Shown: positions 1 to 11,708, numbered from the stretch's first letter. The stretch is 47,664 nt of DNA from Candidatus Sulfotelmatobacter sp. (GCA_030038125.1 JASHPL010000210.1:1-47664); one strand, 5' to 3'. The notes: generated from the sequence alone by a model not told the origin. A program made the numbers and translations.

Positions 1-149
1 AGTACCCCGCCGTGAGGCGAGTCTAAGTCGAGCGGGAATCTCGGGTCAAATGCCGCCGCAGTATGCGCTTCACAGGAAATAGCTCAGCCGCCGGTTGGGA
101 ACGAATCGGTCCTCGTCCCTTGAAAGTCAGACTGGACGCGCAAACGGAG

Positions 150-2042
150 TTACAAGATTTCCCGCGTATCGCCGACGCGCTTGGTGACCCTTTCTCGATC
201 AAGATACTCGAGCAAAGGAATCGCGTATTTGCGGGTCACCCCCGTCAGCTCTTTGAATTGTGCCACATCGATTCGCGGCGACTTCGGTTTTTGGCCGGTT
301 ATGAGATTCCTTAGTTGCCCGAGCGTTCTGTGATGAAATACCAGTTCGTCCGAAATCTTAATCAATACCTTTTCCCGCAGTAGTAACGTAACAATTTTCT
401 GTGCTCGAATTTTGTCCACTTTCAGCCCCGCGAGTACATCGTGCAGTGCCGGAACTTTCAGTCCTGCCGAAGCAAATGCTTCTTCGATCTTCTTTTTCGA
501 CTCCGCCTCTTCATCTTTCATCACGACGCCACGGCCCGGGAGCCGCACCAGATCTCCCGCAATCTCTGCCTTCTTCTCCTGCGCGAGATTCTGTACCACC
601 GCTTGGCAAACAAAGGCGCTCATTCCGACCCGCTCACGCAATTCCTCCTTGCTGATACCTCCTGCCAGTGGATTCTTGCTGTGGAATTCTGCGAGCCCAG
701 CAATCGTTTCATGCTTCAACCCCTCCCAGGGCGAGACATTCAGAAACATGTCCCCAAGGCGCACGATCTGTCCGTCTTTCACCGGCTTTGCCAGTAGCGA
801 CTCGATAAGGCCTCTGGTCCAGCCCGTTTCTTTCACGAGATGAGTAACTTCGGCTCCATCGGTATTCCGCCGCTCGATGCGAAATTTCAGAATCGATTCG
901 CGATCGGATCCTCCCAGAATTTGCATGCTCTTTTTCGCCGGGGATGCCCGCCCAATCGGCGTCGAATCTAGGATCACTCCACCTCCAATCGTTACAACCG
1001 GCGAAAACTGACGGATGATGAATCGATCTCCGGGCAGCAACAACGTTGGTTCGGGCAATCGGATTCGCGCAAACTCTTCTTTGCCGGGAGAAAGTTGCTT
1101 CTCATCGTGCAGCACGATTTCTGCAACCGTTTCCATCGTCTGACAATGGAAATGCACGCGTGCACGGTTCTTCAATGCCCGCGGAGCGGAAGGCAGCAAC
1201 CGTAATTGCACATCGACCGAGCGTGTCGCGGCAAAGGTGCCGGTTGGCCCCAGCGTCATCCCTCGCGTGAGATCGTCTGTGCTCGCGCCGGCCAAATTCA
1301 ATGCCGTACGCTGCCCGGCGACTGCGGCTTCCGCCGCTTGCCCATGTACCTGCACGCCTCGCACTCGCACAATCTGCCCCGCCGGAAACACCTCCAGTTC
1401 CTGTTCCTTTTGAATAGTTCCGGAAATCAGGGTTCCGGTCACGACCGTTCCAAATCCCTTCATCGTGAACACGCGATCAATGGGCAGGCGCGCTGACGCG
1501 TTTGAATTGCGCGTTTCGACGGTTGCTGCCACCTGCAATATCTCCCGCTTCAAGTCATCGAGACCGGCTCCGCTCAACGAACTCACTGCCACAATCGGGT
1601 CGCCCTCCAGAAATGTTCCGCGAAGGAATTCTTCGATCTCCAGGCGAACGACCTCAAGGGTTTCCCGGTCCACAGTATCGGATTTCGTCAAAACCGTGAT
1701 CCCCCGCTTTACCCCGATCAACTGTAGGATATCGAAATGCTCGCGAGTTTGCGGTTTGATCGATTCGTCTGCCGCAATAACAAGTAACACCACATCGATT
1801 CCTCCCACGCCCGCCAGCATGTTGCGCACAAAGCGCTCGTGTCCCGGCACATCGACGAATCCGAGTCGAAGCACCTCACCATTCGTCCGCGGCAATTCCA
1901 TGTGCGCGAAACCAAGATCGATCGTGATGCCGCGCCGCTTTTCTTCTTGCAGCCGGTCGGCGTCGATCCCAGTCAGCGCCTTTACCAGCGCCGTTTTTCC
2001 GTGATCGATGTGCCCGGCCGTTCCGACGATGATCGATTTCAT
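150..2042 (-). CDS. selB: Selenocysteine-specific translation elongation factor SelB
   Basis: N-terminus [25 protein letters not shown] (P-loop GTPase, SelB style), DVPGHERFV and TKSD motifs, C-terminal winged-helix repeats. The internal ATG at 2042 is preferred over the ORF start at 2099. Confidence 0.93.
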   Translation of the reverse strand: MKSIIVGTAGHIDHGKTALVKALTGIDADRLQEEKRRGITIDLGFAHMELPRTNGEVLRLGFVDVPGHERFVRNMLAGVGGIDVVLLVIAADESIKPQTREHFDILQLIGVKRGITVLTKSDTVDRETLEVVRLEIEEFLRGTFLEGDPIVAVSSLSGAGLDDLKREILQVAATVETRNSNASARLPIDRVFTMKGFGTVVTGTLISGTIQKEQELEVFPAGQIVRVRGVQVHGQAAEAAVAGQRTALNLAGASTDDLTRGMTLGPTGTFAATRSVDVQLRLLPSAPRALKNRARVHFHCQTMETVAEIVLHDEKQLSPGKEEFARIRLPEPTLLLPGDRFIIRQFSPVVTIGGGVILDSTPIGRASPAKKSMQILGGSDRESILKFRIERRNTDGAEVTHLVKETGWTRGLIESLLAKPVKDGQIVRLGDMFLNVSPWEGLKHETIAGLAEFHSKNPLAGGISKEELRERVGMSAFVCQAVVQNLAQEKKAEIAGDLVRLPGRGVVMKDEEAESKKKIEEAFASAGLKVPALHDVLAGLKVDKIRAQKIVTLLLREKVLIKISDELVFHHRTLGQLRNLITGQKPKSPRIDVAQFKELTGVTRKYAIPLLEYLDRERVTKRVGDTREIL

Positions 2043-2261
2043 GCCAACAGAATCGTAGCAGGGAAGTACATTCCATTCCGCAGTGATCGTTCCGATCATG
2101 GCCTTAGTCCCGTGACATCATCCCGAAGCCCCGCGCTTTCACCGGCTGGGCGAGGGATCTCGCGCGCAGAGCATGTATAGACGCGCCGGAGATCCTTCGC
2201 TCAGTTTGAAAACCGGTTATGGGCAGGATGGCGCGACTGAGAGTCAACCGAAACGAACATT

Positions 2262-2289
2262 TTGTCACTGCTTCATTCGGCTCTATCCT
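2262..2289 (+). promoter_or_regulatory. Possible sigma70-like promoter upstream of purL (TTGTCA-N16-TATCCT)
   Basis: TTGTCA at 2262-2267 and TATCCT at 2284-2289 with 16-nt spacing, about 35 nt before the purL ATG. Motif matching by eye only. Confidence 0.25.
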
Positions 2290-2323
2290 CGCACGCTTCG
2301 AAATGCGACAATAAGGCTTCCCC

Positions 2324-4678
2324 ATGGCCACCTCTTTGACTCCTGCCTTCTCTCCAGAGATCCTCCGGCAGCACTGCCTGACGGCTGATGAATACGAAAA
2401 AATAAAGCAGCTGCTTGGCGAACGCGAGCCCACGCCGACCGAACTCGGCATTTTCAGCGTGATGTGGAGCGAGCACTGCTCCTACAAATCGTCGCGTGTG
2501 CATCTCAAGCGCCTGCCCACGCGCAGCAAGCACGTTCTACAGGGACCGGGCGAAAATGCAGGCATCATTGACATCGGCGACGGTTGGGCTTGTGCCTTCA
2601 AGATCGAGTCGCACAATCACCCCTCGTTCATCGAGCCCTTCCAGGGCGCGACCACCGGCGTCGGCGGCATTCTGCGCGACATCTTTACCATGGGCGCTCG
2701 GCCAGTCGTGGTCATGGATTCACTGCGGTTTGGAGCTATTACAGGCCATGAAGTCGCGCACGTCCCCATCCAGGGGAGGGAGCAGGCGTCCGATGCTCCA
2801 CTGAGTCGAGCAGAACTTCATCGGAATCACTCCATTCTCGAAGGCGTGGTCAGCGGCATCGCTTCCTACGGCAACTGCTTTGGGGTTCCAAACCTGGGCG
2901 GCGAAACTAAATTCGAGCCATGCTACTCGGGCAATCCACTAGTAAACGCCTTCGCGCTGGGTCTGGTCCGAAAAAACGAAATTTTCTACGCACGCGCCGC
3001 AGGCGAAGGCAATCCAGTGATCTACGTCGGCGCGAAAACCGGGCGCGACGGCATTCACGGCGCCACCATGGCCAGCGAAGAGTTCAGCGAGGCTTCGGAA
3101 GCCAAGCGCCCCAACGTTCAGGTCGGCGATCCATTCCTCGAAAAGCTGCTGCTGGAAGCCTGTCTTGAGGCCATGCGGACCGGTGCCATTGTGGGCATTC
3201 AAGATATGGGCGCAGCCGGACTAACCTGTTCCACTTGTGAGATGGGCGGTCGCGGCCACGTCGGCATCGAAATCGAACTCGATCGCGTGCCGCAGCGCGA
3301 AACCGGCATGACGCCCTACGAAATCATGCTCAGCGAGTCGCAGGAGCGCATGTTGCTGGTTGCGCAAAAAGGCCGCGAGCACGAAGTGTTCGCCATTTTC
3401 GAAAAATGGGGACTCGACGCCGTCGAAATTGGCAAGGTCACGAACGACAACAAGCTGCGCGTCCGCGAGCACGGAAGGATCGTCGCCGAGATTCCAAATC
3501 CCGCACTGACTGACGACGCTCCACTCTATAAGCGGCCGCTGGCGCGCTGGGAACCCCCGGTCCCGCGCGAAAAACCAGACCACCTCCAACTCGGCCAAAG
3601 CAAGGACTTCAACACAACCCTGAAACATCTTCTCGCCAGCCCGAACATTTGCAGCAAGCACTGGGTCTGGCAGCAATATGATCACATGGTGCAGACCAAC
3701 ACGGTCGAAGCCCCCGGTGCCGGCGATGCCGGCGTCATTCGCATTAAGGGCTCATCCCGTGGTTTGGCTATGGCTCTCGACGGCAACGGGCGCTGGTGTT
3801 ATCTCGATCCGAAACTTGGTGCAATGCATGCCGTCGCTGAAGCTGCGCGCAAAGTCGCATGCTCAGGCGCAACTCCGATCGGGGCGACCAACTGCCTGAA
3901 CTTCGGCAATCCCGAAAAGCCCCACATCATGTGGCAGTTCTCGCAGACCATCGATGGGATGACGAAAGCTTGCGAGGAACTCGAGATCCCCATCACGGGC
4001 GGAAATGTCAGCTTCTATAACGAAACTCTCGGAGAAGGGATTTATCCCACGCCAGTGCTTGGCGTGGTTGGAGTTCTCGAAGACGTGCACAAGAGCGCCA
4101 AGATGCACTTTGCCGCTCCTGGTCGCACGATCGTGCTATTGCGCGCCTGCGAGCCGGGCGATATCACCGACGCAGAGAGTGAATTTGGCTCGTCGGAGTA
4201 CGCCAAAGAGATTTTCGGCACGTTCTGGGGTTATCCGCCGGAGTTGGATCTTGAAAAGGAAGCGGCTTTGCAGAAGACGATCACTGCGTTGGTTGCTGAA
4301 AAATTGATCGATTCGGCTCATGACTGTTCCGATGGCGGCTTGGCAGTCGCGTTGGCTGAGAAAGCGTTCCCGAAGGGAATCGGGGCACGCGTGAATCTCG
4401 CGTCTGGCGGGCTTCCCACAGAGTTCGTTCTCTTCGGCGAAGATGCTAGCCGGATCGTGGTCTCCTGCGACCCCGCGAATGTTTCCCGAATCAAACAAGT
4501 GTCCGAAAACAACGGAATCGCAGCGGAGTTGATCGGAGAGACGATCCCCGATCGGCTTGAGCTTTCGCTGGATAATCAGACCGTGATTTCAGCCTCGGTC
4601 GGCGACTTGCACGGCGCATACGAGAATGCGCTGGAATCGGGGCTGCGAACCGATCCGGAGCTGCTGGGAGCGGTTTGA
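2324..4678 (+). CDS. purL: Phosphoribosylformylglycinamidine synthase subunit PurL
   Basis: 784 aa; motifs [70 protein letters not shown] typical of PurL. Confidence 0.96.
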   Translation: MATSLTPAFSPEILRQHCLTADEYEKIKQLLGEREPTPTELGIFSVMWSEHCSYKSSRVHLKRLPTRSKHVLQGPGENAGIIDIGDGWACAFKIESHNHPSFIEPFQGATTGVGGILRDIFTMGARPVVVMDSLRFGAITGHEVAHVPIQGREQASDAPLSRAELHRNHSILEGVVSGIASYGNCFGVPNLGGETKFEPCYSGNPLVNAFALGLVRKNEIFYARAAGEGNPVIYVGAKTGRDGIHGATMASEEFSEASEAKRPNVQVGDPFLEKLLLEACLEAMRTGAIVGIQDMGAAGLTCSTCEMGGRGHVGIEIELDRVPQRETGMTPYEIMLSESQERMLLVAQKGREHEVFAIFEKWGLDAVEIGKVTNDNKLRVREHGRIVAEIPNPALTDDAPLYKRPLARWEPPVPREKPDHLQLGQSKDFNTTLKHLLASPNICSKHWVWQQYDHMVQTNTVEAPGAGDAGVIRIKGSSRGLAMALDGNGRWCYLDPKLGAMHAVAEAARKVACSGATPIGATNCLNFGNPEKPHIMWQFSQTIDGMTKACEELEIPITGGNVSFYNETLGEGIYPTPVLGVVGVLEDVHKSAKMHFAAPGRTIVLLRACEPGDITDAESEFGSSEYAKEIFGTFWGYPPELDLEKEAALQKTITALVAEKLIDSAHDCSDGGLAVALAEKAFPKGIGARVNLASGGLPTEFVLFGEDASRIVVSCDPANVSRIKQVSENNGIAAELIGETIPDRLELSLDNQTVISASVGDLHGAYENALESGLRTDPELLGAV

Positions 4679-4785
4679 GACCGTCGAGGATAACCGTGAC
4701 AGCCGAGGCCAGTTGTCCGAACGCGGTTTTTTGGTGTGAGCTAGAGGTGAGAGCTGGAACCTAAGAGCTAAAGGCCAATTGCTAA

Positions 4786-6213
4786 ATGCGGATCCCCGAC
4801 AAATTTCACGATGAATGCGGTGTAGTCGCCATCTTTGCTCATCCAGAAGCCGAGAAACTCGCCTATCTTGGCTTGCATGCCTTGCAGCATCGTGGCCAGG
4901 AATCTGCGGGGATCGTCAGTTCCGAGGGCCTGAGCCTGCACCAGCACAAGGCCATGGGCCTTGTCGCCGACATCTTCACCGAAGACGTGCTCACCTCCCT
5001 GCGCGGCTCCGTCGCCATCGGGCACACCCGTTACTCCACCGCCGGAGACTCGGCGCTGTTAAACGCGCAGCCCATTCTCGTGCAATCGAACAAAGGCGCA
5101 ATCGCACTTGCTCACAACGGGAACCTGGTCAACGCCCAGCATATTCGCCAGCGCCTCGAAAGCCAGGGCTCGATTTTTCAAACGAATAGCGATACCGAGG
5201 TCATTGTTCACCTCATCGCGCTCTCCCGTGAGCACACACTTCCGGATGCAATTGCCGACGCTTTGCGGCGTGTAGAAGGAGCATTTTCACTCGTGATGAT
5301 GAGTGCCGATCGCATCTTTGCCGTTCGCGATCCACGCGGGTTTCGCCCACTCGCCATGGGCCGCATTCCCGCGTCCGGCAGGCACTCGCGCGACACCATC
5401 GTGTTCGCCTCTGAAACCTGTGCCTTCGATCTGATTGGCGCCGAATACGATCGCGAGGTCAAGCCCGGAGAACTCATCATCGTCGGACCCGATGAGATCG
5501 AGTCGCGTTTTTACTCGACCAGTGCCCAGCCTTCCAGTTGCATCTTCGAACACGTGTACTTCTCGCGTCCGGATAGCATAGTCTTTGGTCGAGCGGTGCA
5601 AACCAGCCGCGAAAACCTAGGACGCCAGCTCGCCAAGGAATCTCCCGTGGAAGCCGATCTGGTGGTTCCCGTGCCCGATTCCGGTGTTACCGCCGCGGTG
5701 GGATACGCCGCCGAAAGCGGCATTCCTTTTCGCTTCGGCCTCATCCGCAACCATTACGTCGGGCGCACGTTCATCGAGCCGCGCCAGAGTGTGCGCGATT
5801 TTGGCGTCAAGCTGAAGCTGAATCCGGTTCGTTCTTTGCTTGAGGGAAAACGCGTCGTGCTGATCGATGACTCCATCGTTCGCGGCACCACCAGCCGCAA
5901 GATCGTCCGCATGATCCGCAATGCCGGCGCGCGCGAGGTGCACATGCGCATCTCTTGCCCGCCGACGATTTCTTCCTGCTATTACGGCGTCGACACGCCC
6001 TCCAGGAACCAGCTGATCGCCGCCAACAAATCTGTCGATGAGATCCGGGATTACATCGGCGCCGACTCGCTCGCCTATCTCTCGCTCGAAGGGCTGCGGA
6101 AGGCCTGCGGTGAGGGCGAACACACTTCCTATTGTTCGGCCTGCTACACGGGAAACTATCCCACCGACATCATCGACGTCGAAGAGATTCTTCCAGCCGC
6201 CATTCGGCGCTGA
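4786..6213 (+). CDS. purF: Amidophosphoribosyltransferase PurF
   Basis: DECGVVAIFAHPEAEKLAYLGLHALQHRGQESAGI (Ntn Cys after a short propeptide), VVLIDDSIVRGTTSRKIV PRPP motif. Confidence 0.96.
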   Translation: MRIPDKFHDECGVVAIFAHPEAEKLAYLGLHALQHRGQESAGIVSSEGLSLHQHKAMGLVADIFTEDVLTSLRGSVAIGHTRYSTAGDSALLNAQPILVQSNKGAIALAHNGNLVNAQHIRQRLESQGSIFQTNSDTEVIVHLIALSREHTLPDAIADALRRVEGAFSLVMMSADRIFAVRDPRGFRPLAMGRIPASGRHSRDTIVFASETCAFDLIGAEYDREVKPGELIIVGPDEIESRFYSTSAQPSSCIFEHVYFSRPDSIVFGRAVQTSRENLGRQLAKESPVEADLVVPVPDSGVTAAVGYAAESGIPFRFGLIRNHYVGRTFIEPRQSVRDFGVKLKLNPVRSLLEGKRVVLIDDSIVRGTTSRKIVRMIRNAGAREVHMRISCPPTISSCYYGVDTPSRNQLIAANKSVDEIRDYIGADSLAYLSLEGLRKACGEGEHTSYCSACYTGNYPTDIIDVEEILPAAIRR

Positions 6214-6220
6214 CTAAATG

Positions 6221-6280
6221 CTGTCACCCCGAGCGAAGTCAAACGAATCGAATCGTTTTAGGCAGTCGAGGGACCTCCTG
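6221..6280. repeat. Dispersed intergenic repeat (TGTCACCCCGAGCG..AGTCGAGGGACCT type) carrying a 23-nt internal insertion
   Basis: CTGTCACCCCGAGCGAAGTC (6221-6240), then AAACGAATCGAATCGTTTTAGGC (6241-6263), then AGTCGAGGGACCTCCTG (6264-6280); related to the copy at 38971. Confidence 0.6.
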
Positions 6281-6306
6281 TTTTAGCGCTTCGACCACAA
6301 AGAACT

Positions 6307-7176
6307 TCAACTTCGAGGCTTGCGCGCTCGCACTACCCGCGGAATTGATTGCAGATCGGGTATGAGTTTGACCTCTTCCCAGCCGTGGAGCAGGCTCGCC
6401 ACTCTCTCGGCGATCGTTCCACTGATTTCCATAACCAGCCATCCCCCCGGACGAAGAGCCTTTCGCGCTTCCGGAATTAGTCGTGCAATCACCTGGGTAC
6501 CGATGGGGCCTGCAAAGACCGCCTCCCGCGGCTCGAATCTCCGCACCTCCAACTGGACTTGGTCCTCCTCCGACTCCCCGACGTACGGAGGATTCGAAAC
6601 CACGAAGTCGAGGTCGGATCTCAGCCCCTGCAGCAGGTCGCTTTGATGAAACTGGACCCTGCTCCCGAGTCCGAGTCGGGCGGCATTTGCCTGCGCAATT
6701 TCCAGCGCGTCTGCCGAAATATCAGTCGCATATACTTCCGCCTCCGGCAGTTCCTTAGCTAACGCGAGAGCGATGCAGCCCGAGCCTGTCCCGACATCGA
6801 CAATCTTCGTCGCGTGGGGCGCGCACTCTTGCCCGCCGGTTTCGCTCGAACGACTCAAGCTGAGCACGGTCTCGATCACATGCTCCGTCTCCGGTCGAGG
6901 GATCAGCACCGCTGGGCTAACGATCAAGTCCATACCCCAAAATTCCTGATGTCCTGTGATGTACTGCGCCGGCACCCCGTGAGCACGTTCAGCAACCGCC
7001 GCTTCATAGCGAGCCTGCTCATCTGCGGTCAGCTCTCGTTCCGAATGCGCGTACAGATAGGCGCGATCGCAATCGAGCGTGAACCTGAGCAATAATTCCG
7101 CGTTCATCCGCGGAGACGGGACCTTCTGATCTGTCAGATGGTTCACGGCAGAATTTAGGGCCGCTCTCAATAGCAC
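6307..7176 (-). CDS. prmC: Peptide chain release factor N(5)-glutamine methyltransferase (PrmC/HemK)
   Basis: VDVGTGSGCIALALAKELP SAM motif and VSNPPYV (NPPY) motif; adjacent to prfA. Confidence 0.95.
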   Translation of the reverse strand: MLLRAALNSAVNHLTDQKVPSPRMNAELLLRFTLDCDRAYLYAHSERELTADEQARYEAAVAERAHGVPAQYITGHQEFWGMDLIVSPAVLIPRPETEHVIETVLSLSRSSETGGQECAPHATKIVDVGTGSGCIALALAKELPEAEVYATDISADALEIAQANAARLGLGSRVQFHQSDLLQGLRSDLDFVVSNPPYVGESEEDQVQLEVRRFEPREAVFAGPIGTQVIARLIPEARKALRPGGWLVMEISGTIAERVASLLHGWEEVKLIPDLQSIPRVVRARKPRS

Positions 7177-7314
7177 GCAGCTATTTCAACACGGAAGACA
7201 GACACGTGCGAACTTGGTTAGTCGGATGGAAGGGCGGAACACCACCCGCCAGCGCGCGTAGCTCCGCGCCCGACAGAGCCGGCATATGAGGGTCTGAAAG
7301 CACAAACGTATCGC

Positions 7315-8394
7315 TTACACCACCCCGGCCGCTTCTTGTTTCAGTTTTTCCGCCTGATAGTATGTGACCAGCGCCTCAATCAGCGGCTGCAGCTTGCCGT
7401 CCATGACTGAATCGAGCTGGTGAATCGTAAACCCGATGCGATGATCGGTGAGGCGGTTTTGCGGGAAGTTGTAGGTTCGGATTTTCTCGCTCCGATCCCC
7501 CGATTTCACCATCGCTCTGCGTTCCTTCGCTAGAGCTTCCTGCTGCTTTTCCATTTCGATCTCATACAACCGCGCCCGCAGCACGCGCATGCCTTTCTCT
7601 CGATTCTTGATCTGTGATTTCTCATCCTGGCAACTGACAACCGTGTTGGTGGGAATGTGCGTAATGCGCACCGCGGAATAAGTCGTATTCACGGATTGTC
7701 CGCCGGGCCCCGATGAGCAGAATGTGTCGATCCGCAGATCTTTGGGCTCGATCTTGATATCCACATCTTCCGCTTCCGGCAGTACTGCGACGGTCACCGC
7801 CGACGTGTGCACTCGTCCCTGCTGCTCCGTCTCCGGGACGCGCTGGACCCGGTGCACTCCACTTTCATATTTCAACTGCGAGTAAACCCGGCTTCCTTCA
7901 ATGATGGCGATCACTTCTTTGAGTCCGCCCACCGATGATTCCGAAGTCGATAAAACTTCGACCTTCCAGCGCTGACTCTCGGCATACCGCGTGTACATGC
8001 GGAAGATTTCTGCTGCAAACAGCGTGGCCTCGTCTCCACCGGTTCCGGCGCGAATTTCCAGAATCACATTTTTCTCGTCATTCGGATCCTTGGGCAGCAG
8101 CAGAACTTTCAACTCCTCCTCGACTGCCGAAAGCCGGCCCTCCAATTTGTCCAATTCTTCCTGCGCGTACGCCCGCATCTCGGGATCGCGTTCTTCGGCA
8201 AGCATGCTCTTGCTGTCCGCAATCCCCTTCTTCAGGTCCTTGTACTCGCGATACTTCTCTACCACCGCCGTAATCTCGCTGTGGGCTTTGGCAGTCTTCT
8301 GGTACTTCGCCGAATCGCTGATCACCTCCGGCGACGCCAGCGCCTGCGTCAACTCTTCGTAGCGGGCTTCGATTTGGTCAAGTCGTTCAAACAT
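7315..8394 (-). CDS. prfA: Peptide chain release factor 1
   Basis: GTGGDEA and [20 protein letters not shown] (GGQ motif), [18 protein letters not shown]. Confidence 0.97.
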   Translation of the reverse strand: MFERLDQIEARYEELTQALASPEVISDSAKYQKTAKAHSEITAVVEKYREYKDLKKGIADSKSMLAEERDPEMRAYAQEELDKLEGRLSAVEEELKVLLLPKDPNDEKNVILEIRAGTGGDEATLFAAEIFRMYTRYAESQRWKVEVLSTSESSVGGLKEVIAIIEGSRVYSQLKYESGVHRVQRVPETEQQGRVHTSAVTVAVLPEAEDVDIKIEPKDLRIDTFCSSGPGGQSVNTTYSAVRITHIPTNTVVSCQDEKSQIKNREKGMRVLRARLYEIEMEKQQEALAKERRAMVKSGDRSEKIRTYNFPQNRLTDHRIGFTIHQLDSVMDGKLQPLIEALVTYYQAEKLKQEAAGVV

Positions 8395-8565
8395 GGGTAA
8401 ACCGGTTGTCCGTTGTCAGGTCTGAGTTACTAGTCTCGGACTCCATGTGCCTTTCCAGCGGATCCACAGATAGCCGCACTGAATCTGTCGATGCTGCCAT
8501 TATGCTATGCAATCTTGTTGAGAGTCGAGAACTGGGAATTGAAACCTTTTGCGCGGTGGGAACTG

Positions 8566-9615
8566 CTACGCAATCACCAACTCTCCCCCTCGCGTTTTCT
8601 CAAGTGCCATCGCGTGCTCCAGCGCCACAATGGCGCATTCGGCCTGCGCATCGGAGGGAGGCTGCGTTGTGATCCGTTGCAGCCAAAGTCCCGGAGCGGT
8701 CATCATCGCGAACAACGATCCGCGATGCTTGGCGGCGAAACGAATGATCTCGTAAGAAACTCCGGCGATCACCGGCAGCAGGACAATTCGCGACGCAAAC
8801 CGCGCCCAAAAACCTGAGAACGGGATCAGCATGTAAAACGCAATCGAAATCAGCATTACGGTCATGAGAAAGCTGGTCCCGCATCGCGGATGAAAGGTCG
8901 AATACTTCTGCACCGCCCCGGTCGTAAGCGGATCACCGTTCTCGAAGGCAAATACCGTCTTATGCTCTGCGCCGTGATATTCATAGACGCGCCGAATATC
9001 CTTCCACAGCGACACTCCCCAAATAAACAACAGAAACAATCCCAGCCGGATCGCGCCGTCCACTAAATTGAAGACGATCTGACCGCCAAGCGCCGGATCG
9101 ACGCGCTTCAGTTCCGTCGCTGCCAACAGGGGGATGTACTTGTACATGAAAATGAAGAATGCCAGCGAGATCACCAGGTTTACCGCTGCCATCCAGTTGC
9201 TCAGTTTGGCGGCTTTCCGCCGACTCTCAGAACGCGCACTCGGCTGCTCGGGCGAAATTTCATCCTTCCCCGTAGCGCCGGGTGCGTCGGTTTCCATCAC
9301 GCTTTCGACCGCAACATTCGCTGAAAATCGCAGCGCCTGATATCCCAGCTTCATCGCGTACCCGAGCGTCATCACTCCGCGCACGATCGGCCACGCCATC
9401 CACTCATGCTTGTCTGACGGCCGCTCCAGCGGTTCGCTCATGGTCGCCATTTCACCCGTTGGCTTGCGGCAGGCGATTGCCCACGCGTGCGGAGAGCGCA
9501 TCATCACGCCTTCCAGCACAGCCTGCCCGCCAACGAGCGTTTCCTCGCCACTTTCCAGCGCCGGCAAAAGCTGCACGGCTGCCAGAAACTTCACGTAATT
9601 TCGCCAAAAACGCAT
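8566..9615 (-). CDS. DUF1385 family membrane protein (YqhQ-like)
   Basis: EETLVGGQAVLEGVMMRSPHAWAIACRKP, EYHGAEHKTVFAFENGDPLT, FHPRCGTSFL; start placed at MRFWRNYVKFLAAV. Located beside prfA/prmC as in other genomes. Confidence 0.88.
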   Translation of the reverse strand: MRFWRNYVKFLAAVQLLPALESGEETLVGGQAVLEGVMMRSPHAWAIACRKPTGEMATMSEPLERPSDKHEWMAWPIVRGVMTLGYAMKLGYQALRFSANVAVESVMETDAPGATGKDEISPEQPSARSESRRKAAKLSNWMAAVNLVISLAFFIFMYKYIPLLAATELKRVDPALGGQIVFNLVDGAIRLGLFLLFIWGVSLWKDIRRVYEYHGAEHKTVFAFENGDPLTTGAVQKYSTFHPRCGTSFLMTVMLISIAFYMLIPFSGFWARFASRIVLLPVIAGVSYEIIRFAAKHRGSLFAMMTAPGLWLQRITTQPPSDAQAECAIVALEHAMALEKTRGGELVIA

Positions 9616-9764
9616 GTTTGTTAGTTGATCCTTGCGGGGGACAAGAAGCAACGAATAGGGTATCACACCAGTGACCGAGTCATTAACCCTTTGGAACGGC
9701 TCCAACGGTCAGCCGATAGCAAAGTACAATTTTTGCCGTAGCACGATCGACGGCGTCGACTTTC

Positions 9765-11567
9765 ATGCAACGCTTTGCCAAAACCTGCGAGGCCGTCGCG
9801 GCCACGACGAAGAAACTTGAGAAAGTCTCGATCGTCGGCGATTATTTCAAGTCATGTGTAATCGACGAAGCCGCCATATCCGCCGTTTTTCTGTCAGGAC
9901 GACCGTTTCCTGCCTGGGAAGAAACTACGCTTCAGGTCGGCGGGCGTTCTCTCTGGCAGATCGTTTCGGAACTCTCCCAGAAAAGTGAAGGCGAAATCTC
10001 TACCGCCTATCGCCGCCGCGGCGATCTGGGAGCTGTCGCTGGTGACGTACTGCCCCAACGAACCGATCAGAATCTAACCGTTCTCGAGATCGAGCGCGCG
10101 TTCCGCCAGATTGCGGCCGCTCGCGGCACAGGCTCCAAAGACGTGCTGGTGCGCGAATTGCTCACACACGCCACTCCGCTCGAAGCGAAATACATCGTCA
10201 AGATCATCACCGGCGACCTGCGCATCGGCCTAAAAGAAAGTCTTGTCGAAGAAGCCATCGCCAAAACTTATGCCCACCCCCTCCCAGAGGTGCAACGCGC
10301 GAACATGCTTCTGGGCGACATCGGCGAAACCACGCGCCTCGCTGCCGAAAACAAATTGTCCGAGGCCAGGATGCGTCTGTTTCATCCTCTCGGATTCATG
10401 CTTGCCAGCCCCATCGAATCGCCGGAAGAGGGTCTGAGCTACTTCACTGACGCCGCGATCGAAGACAAATACGACGGCATCCGTGCCCAGGCCCATGTTT
10501 CCTCGGGTGAGGTAAAACTTTTCTCCCGCACTCGCGATGAGATCACCGAATCTTTCCCCGAACTGCCCGGCGCACTGGCCGGCCTGCCCCACGACGCCAT
10601 TCTCGACGGCGAAATCGTAGCTTGGGAATATCCCGCTAAGCCGGGCGATACCCGGCAAATTGTCGACCAGGTTTCGCCTCACGCGGACAAAACCGAAAGC
10701 GGCGAACAACATGTTACAAATCTCGGTCGCGCCCGGCCCTTCACAATTCTTCAGCAGCGCTTGGGGCGAAAGAGAGTCAGCGACAAAATGCTGCGAGAAA
10801 GTCCGGTCGCCTATCTGGTCTTCGACGTTTTGTACCTCAATGGCGAACTGGTGCTGGATCGTTCTCTCCTAGAACGCGCACGTATTCTCGATGAACTGCT
10901 ATCGGCCGAACGAGTTCGCCATGAAGATACGAGGACGCAGAGAACCTTAAAACAGGGAACGCTCGCCTTCGACTCCGATGCGCCAACCACGCCCGCTAGC
11001 ATTATCCGCGCTCCCGTTTTTCGTGCAGCTTTTCCCGAACAGTTGGAAGAGCTTTTCGTCTCCGCTCAGTCTCGCGGCAACGAAGGTCTGATGATCAAGG
11101 ATCTCAACTCAGCCTACACACCCGGCAAGCGCGGTAAATCGTGGCTGAAAATGAAACGCGAACTCGCCACGCTGGATGTCGTGGTGACCGCCGTTGAGTA
11201 CGGTCATGGTAAACGCATCGGCGTGCTCAGCGATTACACGTACGCGGTTTGGGATACGAATAAAGATCGCTTGGTTAATATCGGCAAAGCCTATTCCGGC
11301 CTCACCGACGCCGAAATTGCCGAAATGACAAAATGGTTTCTCGACCACACCGTCGACGATCAGGGATTCCGCTTGGTCGTCGAACCCAAAATCGTTCTTG
11401 AAGTCGCCTTCAACAACATGATGAAGTCCGACCGTCATGACAGCGGTTACGCCCTGCGTTTCCCCCGAATCGTCCGACTGCGGTCAGACAAATCACCAGA
11501 AGACGCCGACACCATCGAGCGCGTGCGTGAAATTTGGACGAACCAAGGGAAGCGGGCCGGCTTGTGA
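9765..11567 (+). CDS. lig: ATP-dependent DNA ligase (archaeal/eukaryal type)
   Basis: Adenylation motif EDKYDGIRAQAH, DGEIVAWE, NEGLMIKDLNSAYTPGKRGKSWLKMK, C-terminal KIVLEVAFNNMMKSDRHDSGYALRFPRIVRLRSDKSPEDADT. Confidence 0.94.
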   Translation: MQRFAKTCEAVAATTKKLEKVSIVGDYFKSCVIDEAAISAVFLSGRPFPAWEETTLQVGGRSLWQIVSELSQKSEGEISTAYRRRGDLGAVAGDVLPQRTDQNLTVLEIERAFRQIAAARGTGSKDVLVRELLTHATPLEAKYIVKIITGDLRIGLKESLVEEAIAKTYAHPLPEVQRANMLLGDIGETTRLAAENKLSEARMRLFHPLGFMLASPIESPEEGLSYFTDAAIEDKYDGIRAQAHVSSGEVKLFSRTRDEITESFPELPGALAGLPHDAILDGEIVAWEYPAKPGDTRQIVDQVSPHADKTESGEQHVTNLGRARPFTILQQRLGRKRVSDKMLRESPVAYLVFDVLYLNGELVLDRSLLERARILDELLSAERVRHEDTRTQRTLKQGTLAFDSDAPTTPASIIRAPVFRAAFPEQLEELFVSAQSRGNEGLMIKDLNSAYTPGKRGKSWLKMKRELATLDVVVTAVEYGHGKRIGVLSDYTYAVWDTNKDRLVNIGKAYSGLTDAEIAEMTKWFLDHTVDDQGFRLVVEPKIVLEVAFNNMMKSDRHDSGYALRFPRIVRLRSDKSPEDADTIERVREIWTNQGKRAGL

Positions 11568-11708
11568 ACACGGCCAAGGCACTGCGTTTTCGATCTAAGG
11601 GTCGGGTTGCCTCGGTCAACGCGATGCTTCGCCAGTCAAGGTTCGCGAGTCTTTCTTAACTTAAGTTGTTTCGATCGTCAGCTACATACGGCGGTGAGGT
11701 TAGGATTC

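Noticed and set aside
1-100. Possible partial tRNA-Sec (GTGAGGCGAG and a CGAG/CTCG arm) next to selB
   Set aside because: No TCA anticodon stem-loop, no proper T-arm and no acceptor stem could be built; the window edge also truncates it.
4679-4785. Intrinsic terminator near GCGGTTTTTTGG after purL
   Set aside because: A T-tract is present but I could not find a stable GC-rich stem immediately before it.
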